47,403 bases of DNA, taken from the NCBI GenBank assembly GCA_003056425.1, contig PYVY01000023.1:1-47403 (forward strand), read 5' to 3'. Both the position numbers and the translations under genes were made by a program. Positions 1-5,391 of the stretch are shown in pieces (position 1 is the stretch's first letter; every line of letters begins with the position of its first letter). The notes below the pieces were generated by a model. The model made no database searches, was not told the DNA's origin, and saw nothing but the letters and a program-made list of their open reading frames with translations. The stretch comes from Alteromonas indica (GTDB taxonomy: Bacteria; Pseudomonadota; Gammaproteobacteria; Enterobacterales; Alteromonadaceae).

Positions 1-79
1 TGAGCATTACAACAATGTTCGGCCACATAGCTCACTAAATTATTTACCGCCTGTTGAGTATGCAAAACGGGCAGCATAA

Positions 80-212
80 TATGAAAAATCTCATCGAAGG
101 AGTGGTGCTAGTTCAGGGGAAAGGTCATACGTTACTTGCGTGAAGATTTAGACGCCTGGCTGGAAAGCTTTGTTCGTCGCACTTCCCTGTATCAGGATGA
201 GAGGGCGGCATA
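80..212 (+). pseudogene. Excisionase/AlpA-like HTH fragment, probably broken
   Basis: The frame ending at the TAA at 210-212 reads, near its middle, KVIRYLREDLDAWLES. This is the typical C-terminal half of small MerR/AlpA-type helix-turn-helix proteins that act as excisionases or regulators in phages and integrative elements. The frame has no start codon: an in-frame TAA lies at 77-79 and the usual N-terminal recognition helices are missing. It ends immediately before the next gene (ATG at 213), as expected for an operon. I infer a truncated or frameshifted gene. A start in another frame joined by a sequencing frameshift is possible. Confidence is limited because only about 43 codons remain. 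Confidence 0.4.
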
Positions 213-497
213 ATGAAAAAACTTACGCTTTCTCAGTCAGCCCTTCTTGGCTACTTCGCTAATGGTGGCGTTGTGGAAATGTGTACTACGGTTTGCAGTC
301 AATTAGGGGCGACTAATTTTTCTGCTGAACGACCTGAGCAGTTTTCTAAAACGGTGCTTTATTCCCTGGTCAAAGCCGGTTTACTAAAAACAATGGACGA
401 AAAGCTGGTTTACGGGCTGCGCTGGAGTCGGTTAATGATTACCGAACGCGGTTTGAAACTTCATGAAGCAATGGAGGCTCAGCGTGCGTCGGTTTAA
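213..497 (+). CDS. Small winged-helix-like hypothetical protein of the integrated element
   Basis: This 94-aa protein has no family I can name. The pattern (LSQSALLGYFANGG, then KTVLYSLVKAGLL, then RLMITERGLKL) looks like a winged-helix or MarR-like fold: a helix, a helix ending in a 'V.aGLl' turn, and a beta wing carrying an 'iTerG' motif. The start ATG follows a GAGAGGGCGG purine run a few bases upstream. Its 3' end overlaps the replication endonuclease gene, so the two are probably translated together. A role as copy-control or transcriptional regulator for the element is inference only. Confidence 0.6.
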   Translation: MKKLTLSQSALLGYFANGGVVEMCTTVCSQLGATNFSAERPEQFSKTVLYSLVKAGLLKTMDEKLVYGLRWSRLMITERGLKLHEAMEAQRASV

Positions 498-2127
498 AGA
501 ATCTGAACTGTCTAAAACCCTAGATTTAATGGGTGGCTTTATGGGCGATTTTTATCGCTCACTGCATGTTGATGACCGAATTTTTGTTAAAGGGCTGATT
601 TCACATTTTCCGGCCGAGGTGCAGCGCATACTGGCAGACAGATACCAGGCATTTGATAAGCCGTTTAATGCTAATTCCTATATACGGGATATGACCGGTA
701 AACTGAATGCTTTGTTACCGGCAAAGCTGATTCCTTATTTTAATGCTGGGGAGAACGAGCTTCGCGAACTTGCCAAAGAAAATGCCCGCCGCTGTAAACG
801 CTTTGAACTGAATCATATCAGACAACAAAACAAACTATCTGAAAAGCCGGAAAATCCCGTTAACGGGATCCAGTTTCCGTTAACGGCTTCAGCGCGGTTC
901 GTTAACGGGTTTGGTATTGCTGCGCCCGAAGAATCAAATTCCGTTACGTTAACGGGTGTGCTTCGGCGAATGCAGGATGAATACTGGTGGTTACGTCAAC
1001 TTCGCAAGGTTATCAGCCGTAAACGAGAAACAGTGTTTATTCACCTGGGCCAGGTAAATAGCCGCAAAGGTAAATACTGTAGTGACTACACGGTACAGTT
1101 TCGCCTAATTCAAAAAGAATTACAGCGTGAAATGCTGGAAAACCTGATTATCGTTAACGAGCTGAACGAGTCTTTTTCGTTAGCAGAATTATCGGATAAA
1201 AATGTCTCGAATCCCGTTAACAGAAAGAACGAACTGATGACCCGCATGTCTGGCTTTGAAAAGCTTTCGAAGGAAGCCGGACACAAAGCAATATTTGTCA
1301 CCATTACCTGCCCTTCCCGCTTTCATAATGCCTATGCCAAATCAAGCGACCCGAATCCGAAATGGGATGGTTCCACGCCCCGTGATGCTCAGGACTACCT
1401 AAACAAATTATGGCGGCGTATACGTGCCGAGTTCGACCGCCGCAAAATCCAGCAATATGGCTTTCGTATCGCTGAACCTCAGCATGACGGTACGCCCCAC
1501 TGGCACATGTTGCTTTTTATCGAGCCTATACACGCTGATGCCTTTAAATCAGTGATTACCCATTATTCCTTACAGGAAGACGGCGACGAAGCCGGCGCAC
1601 AGGAAAACCGTTGTGATTTTAAAGACATTGATTATAGCCGTGGTAGTGCTACTGGCTACATTGCGAAATACGTCAGCAAGAATGTTAATGGCGAACAACT
1701 TGATAGTGATATTGATGGCGGTGACGCTATACACGCAGCTCAACGGGTGGAAGCCTGGGCAAGCTGCTGGGGTATTCGCCAGTTCCAGCAAATCGGTAAC
1801 GGCTCAGTCACCGTATGGCGCGAACTTCGGAGGCTAAAGCAGCTTGTTGGCTTATCAGAAACCTTCGACGCTATTGCCGAGGCTGCTGATAGTGGCGATT
1901 GGGCAAAGTTTGTTGAGCTGATGGGCGGTGTCTTCTGCAAACGAAATGACCAGCCTATTAGGCCGCTATACCAGGAGAAAGTGAACGAAGAAACCGGCGA
2001 AGTGAAGCAAAGCTACTTTGACGGCGTAGTCACCCTGGCATTAAAAGGCGTACAGCATGCTGATAAAGAAGTCATTACCCGCGTTCACGAATGGCGCATT
2101 GAACATCAATCAGAAAGAGCCGCATAG
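484..2127 (+). CDS. Replication initiation endonuclease, P2 gpA-like HUH family
   Basis: This is a rolling-circle initiation endonuclease of the phage P2 gene A type (Phage_GPA). It would nick the element's origin and stay covalently bound to the 5' end. Counting from an upstream ATG at 463, the HUH metal-binding motif is H346-W-H348 (in GTPHWHMLLF), and the paired catalytic tyrosines are Y399 and Y403 (GYIAKYVSKN, the Y-x3-Y arrangement of P2-like enzymes). I prefer the GTG at 484, because a perfect GGAGG sits at 473-477 with 6-nt spacing, while the ATG at 463 has no ribosome site. This gives 547 aa. The gene overlaps the preceding small gene by 14 nt. The N-terminal third contains the repeated palindromes described separately. 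No integrase or structural genes are in view, so I cannot tell a satellite from the edge of a larger prophage. Confidence 0.88.
   Translation: MRRFKESELSKTLDLMGGFMGDFYRSLHVDDRIFVKGLISHFPAEVQRILADRYQAFDKPFNANSYIRDMTGKLNALLPAKLIPYFNAGENELRELAKENARRCKRFELNHIRQQNKLSEKPENPVNGIQFPLTASARFVNGFGIAAPEESNSVTLTGVLRRMQDEYWWLRQLRKVISRKRETVFIHLGQVNSRKGKYCSDYTVQFRLIQKELQREMLENLIIVNELNESFSLAELSDKNVSNPVNRKNELMTRMSGFEKLSKEAGHKAIFVTITCPSRFHNAYAKSSDPNPKWDGSTPRDAQDYLNKLWRRIRAEFDRRKIQQYGFRIAEPQHDGTPHWHMLLFIEPIHADAFKSVITHYSLQEDGDEAGAQENRCDFKDIDYSRGSATGYIAKYVSKNVNGEQLDSDIDGGDAIHAAQRVEAWASCWGIRQFQQIGNGSVTVWRELRRLKQLVGLSETFDAIAEAADSGDWAKFVELMGGVFCKRNDQPIRPLYQEKVNEETGEVKQSYFDGVVTLALKGVQHADKEVITRVHEWRIEHQSERAA
854..1221. 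repeat. Cluster of CGTTAACG palindromes inside the rep gene (candidate origin or iterons)
   Basis: Five exact CGTTAACG copies lie at 858-865, 878-885, 900-907, 947-954 and 1152-1159, with a sixth near-copy (CCCGTTAACA) at 1213-1222. The first is the centre of a perfect 16-bp palindrome, ATCCCGTTAACGGGAT (854-869). The second is a 10-bp palindrome (877-886), and the fifth is also 10 bp (1151-1160). An 8-bp word is expected about once per 65 kb, so five in 300 bp is far from random. They fall in different protein contexts (NPVNG, FPLTA, RFVNG, TLTG, IVNEL), which argues against a simple coding repeat. In P2 the origin lies inside gene A; here I infer a nested origin or Rep/repressor binding sites. 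Confidence 0.6.
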
Positions 2128-2245
2128 CGGCTCTTCTGCTTTTACTTGGAGTTCTGTAAATAAGTGTACTGAAGCTAAACCCCATTTAAGCTGAAAATTT
2201 TTTTCTCTTTTGTAGACAATCAATGATATCCACTGCTAGATTAGA

Positions 2246-2285
2246 TTGAGGAGAAGGAAATTCTGTGTATAATCCGCGCGCGGAT
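2246..2285 (+). promoter_or_regulatory. Promoter with 14-bp palindrome over the start site, ahead of the deaminase module
   Basis: A -35-like TTGAGG (2246-2251) is separated by 16 nt from a perfect -10 TATAAT (2268-2273). The perfect palindrome ATCCGCGCGCGGAT (2272-2285) overlaps the end of the -10 and the expected start site near 2280. It is strikingly GC-rich in an AT-rich setting. It could be an operator for a repressor or a 5' hairpin of the transcript; the sequence cannot separate these. Confidence 0.6.
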
Positions 2286-2580
2286 GTGCACCGTACATGA
2301 TACTGATAGATCAAACTAGGATACATAAATAATGCTTCCCGATATAAGCAGCTTAGAAGATTGCAAGAAATCTACAGTTAGTACTAAAAAACGTTTATCA
2401 AGAACAAGCGCTTTATCTTTCAGTGCTAATCAATGCACTGGCAACAACGTTGTAGCTTTCAACGAGATAAAGAAGCAAAGAAAGTTAGAGCTTGCTAAAA
2501 AAACGATATATTCAGCCGCAGATAACTTGTCTTGGTAAACTCACTGCTGCTAACATCAGGTCTTTTTAAAGGGACTTGTC
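2280..2580 (+). ncRNA. Candidate AvcI-like antagonist RNA/leader upstream of avcD
   Basis: Characterised AvcD deaminases are held inactive by a small RNA (AvcI) transcribed from just upstream of avcD. Here a good promoter at 2246-2273 would give a leader of about 300 nt that ends at the deaminase start codon, in the position where AvcI is found. I do not recognise its sequence and cannot predict its fold reliably. The region also contains a 68-codon frame (2332-2538), so it could instead act as mRNA for a small protein. This call rests on position only. Confidence 0.3.
2332..2538 (+). CDS. Small basic hypothetical protein upstream of the deaminase
   Basis: This 68-aa frame starts at an ATG with AGGA about 10 nt upstream and ends 42 nt before the deaminase gene. 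It is rich in Ser, Lys and Thr, has no membrane segment or motif I recognise, and its codon use is as AT-rich as the deaminase. It may encode a small partner or inhibitor, or may be a chance frame over an AvcI-like RNA. Both readings are inference. Confidence 0.35.
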   Translation: MLPDISSLEDCKKSTVSTKKRLSRTSALSFSANQCTGNNVVAFNEIKKQRKLELAKKTIYSAADNLSW

Positions 2581-4116
2581 ATGGCAGCAGACGCAGTAAA
2601 AAAGATTGATATAGAAAACAAAACTTCATCAAAAAACTCCTCAAACTCCTCCGAACTAATAAGAAGTAGAAGATCGCAAGAGCTCGTCATCGGTTTTTGT
2701 GGTGCAGTAGGCTCTGGTGTCAAAAACCTTAAGGAAAAATTAGAATACGAACTAAAGCAACACGGGTATCACGTTGAACATATTAGGCTAAGCGAACTTA
2801 TATCCTCTACGTTAGATAGTAGTCAGTTGCAGCAAGTAGAAGAGTCAAGCTTTAAAAGATACAAAATACTTCAAGATGCCGGCGATAAGCTCCGACAAAT
2901 TCATGGAAACCAAACTGTAGCTGAGTTAGCAATTAGGAAAATCACTCTGTTACGAGAAAGCCTCGCAGATGAGCAGGCTAATGAAGTGCCAGCAAAAAAC
3001 ACTAGTAAAATTGCCTACATCGTTAATCAAATCAAGCACCCCGCAGAAATAGAATTATTATCAGAAGTGTACAGAAACAACTTTTATCTAATTGGACTTC
3101 TTAGAACGGAAAAAGAAAGAGAGCAAAACCTGAGAGAAGAAAGGATAAAAGACAGTGAAATCAACATTCTAATTGAAAGGGATCGAAAGTCAAATCTGAA
3201 GCATGGCCAACAAGTCGAAGCTTCATTACACAAGGCAGATTATTTTATAAGGAATATTGAAGTAGGTAAGGAAATATCCGCTTCGGTGATTAGATTTATA
3301 AAACTTATTCACGGTATTGATAATATTACACCAACAGATGACGAAATAGGTATTTATACTGCTTACTCAGCTTCACTTAGGTCAGCATGCCTTTCAAGGC
3401 AAGTTGGTGCTGCAATTGCGGATGAAGAGGGAACTATCTTATCTACTGGTTGTAACGACGTACCTAAGTTTGGTGGCGGACTATACACTTCCAATACTGT
3501 TAACGATAAAAGGTGTTTCAACAAAGGCGGCTATTGTTTTAATGACAAACATAAGGACATGTTAAAAAATGAGATAGAGGAAATTCTAAAAAAGAACAAT
3601 GTGAAAGACTTCGATTCAGTTGCTCAGGAAATTTTCGATAATTCAAAAGCAAAATCAATAATAGAGTACTCGCGAGCAATTCATGCTGAGATGGATGCAA
3701 TTATCTCTCTAGCTCGTTCAAGTAGTTCTAGTAGCAGAGGAAAGACTTTATATTGTACAACATACCCATGTCATGTTTGTGCACGACATATAGTTGCAGC
3801 TGGCATTAAAAAGGTTGTGTACATCGAACCTTATGAGAAGAGTCTTGCACTACAGTTACATAGTGATTCTATTAGTCACAAAGATAATCATACTTCTATC
3901 GATACTGTTGTTTTTGAAAACTTTGAGGGGACTTCACCTAAAAGGTATGCAAAGTTCTTCGGTTACAACCCTCATCAGCCACGAAAAACTTCCTCGGGGA
4001 AGGCAATAAAATATTCTGTTACAGATTCACATCACGTCGATCCGCAATATTTGGATAGTTATGGTGATTACGAGTTAAAAGTTGTGCAAACGGTGAACTC
4101 TAAACTACCAGACTAA
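2581..4116 (+). CDS. avcD: Anti-phage dCTP/dCMP deaminase, AvcD-like
   Basis: This 511-aa two-domain protein matches the AvcD/anti-phage dCTP deaminase layout. The N-terminal half is P-loop kinase-like, with a degenerate Walker A at residues 38-49 (GFCGAVGSGVKN). The C-terminal half is a deoxycytidylate deaminase with H368-A-E370 and P396-C397-H-V-C400 as zinc and catalytic residues. Family members deaminate dCTP and dCMP after infection and so deplete the pool phages need. The start ATG follows an AGGGA at about 7 nt. The gene is clearly more AT-rich than the chromosome to its right and lies between the element's replication gene and its tRNA boundary, as expected for defence cargo. A CTACACATTTGCTACAT stretch of tandem GCTACA words follows the stop. 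The name AvcD is a family assignment from architecture, not a tested activity. Confidence 0.85.
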   Translation: MAADAVKKIDIENKTSSKNSSNSSELIRSRRSQELVIGFCGAVGSGVKNLKEKLEYELKQHGYHVEHIRLSELISSTLDSSQLQQVEESSFKRYKILQDAGDKLRQIHGNQTVAELAIRKITLLRESLADEQANEVPAKNTSKIAYIVNQIKHPAEIELLSEVYRNNFYLIGLLRTEKEREQNLREERIKDSEINILIERDRKSNLKHGQQVEASLHKADYFIRNIEVGKEISASVIRFIKLIHGIDNITPTDDEIGIYTAYSASLRSACLSRQVGAAIADEEGTILSTGCNDVPKFGGGLYTSNTVNDKRCFNKGGYCFNDKHKDMLKNEIEEILKKNNVKDFDSVAQEIFDNSKAKSIIEYSRAIHAEMDAIISLARSSSSSSRGKTLYCTTYPCHVCARHIVAAGIKKVVYIEPYEKSLALQLHSDSISHKDNHTSIDTVVFENFEGTSPKRYAKFFGYNPHQPRKTSSGKAIKYSVTDSHHVDPQYLDSYGDYELKVVQTVNSKLPD

Positions 4117-4191
4117 TCTGCTACACATTTGCTACATATTTTAAAAAGGGAATTTTTTGAGGAGAGGAATCGGGCTGTAGCCCTTTAAAAA

Positions 4192-4235
4192 TGGCGCACC
4201 CGATAGGATTCGAACCTATGACCTTTGCCTCCGGA
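4192..4235. other. Likely attachment site (tRNA 3' half) at the element boundary
   Basis: Everything to the left is element-like (replication endonuclease, defence gene, AT-rich) and everything to the right is core genome. The boundary falls at the 3' end of tRNA-Arg, a classic integration target for tyrosine recombinases, which leave the tRNA reconstituted. The matching second copy of the 3' half would lie beyond the left edge, so the site and its exact length cannot be proven here. Confidence 0.4.
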
Positions 4236-4268
4236 GGGCAACGCTCTATCCAGCTGAGCTACGGGTGC
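4192..4268 (-). tRNA. tRNA-Arg (anticodon CCG)
   Basis: Read on the minus strand the 77 nt fold as a full cloverleaf: acceptor GCACCCG/CGGGTGC, D arm GCTCAGCTGGATAGAGC, anticodon stem TTGCC/GGCAA with loop CTCCGGA (anticodon CCG), T arm with TTCGAAT, discriminator G and an encoded CCA. Its 3' end faces the integrated element on the left, the usual orientation when a tRNA 3' half serves as an attachment site. The gene appears intact. Confidence 0.97.
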
Positions 4269-4288
4269 GTACTTTAAAAACGTGTTTC

Positions 4289-4386
4289 TGACCCATCCAT
4301 GGTGGGTCATTCCAGCCGCAACGTCCTGTTGCGGCGTTGCGTGCCTTTCGGCGTGACGTTAAGTCACCCCTCATCGCCTACGGCGA
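4289..4386. repeat. Run of consecutive perfect hairpins between tRNA copies
   Basis: The hairpins follow one another with little spacing: TGACCCA/TGGGTCA (4289-4309), GCCGCAAC-GTCCT-GTTGCGGC (4315-4335), GCC-TTTC-GGC (4343-4352), GTGAC-GTTAA-GTCAC (4353-4367) and TCGCC-TAC-GGCGA (4373-4385). There are no obvious U-tracts, so these are not ordinary terminators. The tract could be processing structure in the tRNA precursor, a small palindromic element inserted in a tRNA copy, or a structured RNA. Confidence 0.65.
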
Positions 4387-4390
4387 CCGG

Positions 4391-4428
4391 TACTCACCCA
4401 GCTGAGCTATACAACAGCAAAGGGTGCG
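4391..4428 (-). pseudogene. tRNA 5'-half remnant
   Basis: On the minus strand this reads GCACCC, a 12-nt interruption (TTTGCTGTTGTA), then TAGCTCAGCTGGGTGAGTA. The acceptor 5' strand and the D-arm consensus match the intact tRNA-Arg just downstream. The anticodon and T arms are absent, replaced by the hairpin tract. I read it as a decayed second copy of the tRNA. Confidence 0.5.
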
Positions 4429-4442
4429 TACTTTAAAAACGT

Positions 4443-4736
4443 TGTCCAGGCCCATTTAGGAGGGCTGGTCTATCGCAAAAAATGTTGCTTGCGATAGAGA
4501 TAACTATTTCAACAAGGTCTGCGGCTTCGGTGAGCGCAGCGATTTTGCCGAGGTGCGCTATAATACTTATCCATCGGCCCCGCATCAACCGTTTTGTTGA
4601 ACAAAGTTCAGCTAGAGATTTTTTGGAACCGGGCTGATTAAAATTTGGTTAATTATACGTAAACTATTGTAGTAGCTCAGTAACCGTTATAATCTTTTGA
4701 TAATATCGCGTTTTACTGACATGCCTGGAGGCAGAT
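4443..4736. other. Intergenic region, no gene seen
   Basis: About 290 bp lie between the tRNA region and the cytochrome gene. It should contain divergent promoters for the leftward tRNA and the rightward cytochrome gene. TATAAT-like words occur at 4558-4563 (plus) and, as ATTATA, near 4653 (minus), but neither has a convincing -35. I see no open reading frame or RNA I can name. Confidence 0.5.
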
Positions 4737-5141
4737 GTGAGATTAACACTTTGGTTTGGTGGTGCAGCTGTAGCTCTGGTTGCTGTCGTTCATGCTCAGG
4801 ATATGAGCGATGAAGCGATTAAAGAACGAATTAAACCAGTAGGCTCGGTGCATATGGCTGGCGCGCAAGCTGAATCTGCCGATGCTGGCAGTGGCGGTGC
4901 CCGCTCGGGCGAGGCCGTATATAACAGTGCATGTGTTGCCTGTCATGGTTCTGGGGTGCTTGGCGCTCCTAAATTACAGGTTGCGGCAGACTGGCAACCA
5001 CGCATTGATGAGCGCAGCCTGGATGGCTTGCTTAAAAATGCCATTAATGGCTACAACGCAATGCCGCCTAAAGGCACTTGTGGGGATTGTAGCGATGATG
5101 AAATCAAAGCCGCCATCGACTACATGATTGAAGGCGTTTAA
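4737..5141 (+). CDS. Cytochrome c5-like periplasmic c-type cytochrome
   Basis: This 134-aa protein has a cleavable signal peptide (about residues 1-20, ending VHAQ) and one heme-attachment motif C66-V-A-C69-H70. The C-terminal part, with YNAMPPKGTCGDCSDDEIKAAI, is typical of cytochrome c5: the Met is the distal heme ligand and the extra CxxC forms a disulfide. It carries electrons in the periplasm to terminal oxidases or reductases. The start is GTG at 4737, supported by GGAGG at 4727-4731 with 5-nt spacing; the overlapping ATG at 4735 is closed by a stop at once. It stands alone, with gene-free flanks. Confidence 0.9.
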   Translation: MRLTLWFGGAAVALVAVVHAQDMSDEAIKERIKPVGSVHMAGAQAESADAGSGGARSGEAVYNSACVACHGSGVLGAPKLQVAADWQPRIDERSLDGLLKNAINGYNAMPPKGTCGDCSDDEIKAAIDYMIEGV

Positions 5142-5391
5142 CCGAATTTGGGCTGCTAGCTCACCTATGCAGCCTCTGTTTTACTCACCTTGTCCCTGTT
5201 TACGCTGCTACGCTTATTTTGCCCCTTACCGATGCTTGTTTAACGCATAATTAATAGCCTTTCCGCTAACTTATCGTTAATAGCCGTAAATTTTTTGCTG
5301 TTGTATTTTTAAACAAAATCTAGCCTTTTACAGGTAAATAAGTTAGGTTTATCGCTATAATGCCCACTACTATAATAATCTGGCTAACTTA

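Larger units (their letters stand above)
4263..4442. repeat. Pair of exact 21-bp direct repeats at 4263-4283 and 4422-4442
   Basis: The sequence beginning GGGTGCGTACTTTAAAAAC occurs identically at 4263-4283 and 4422-4442, 159 bp apart. The first copy covers the 5' end of tRNA-Arg (minus strand) plus its leader; the second covers the 5' end of a tRNA-like remnant plus the same leader. After each copy the sequence remains loosely similar (CCCAT...GGG inverted repeats). This looks like an old duplication of the tRNA 5' region. Confidence 0.85.

Noticed and set aside
1..77. Possible minus-strand partial gene running off the left edge (starting MLPVLHTQQAVNN)
   Set aside because: About 25 codons, no ribosome site and no recognisable family; too little to support a feature.
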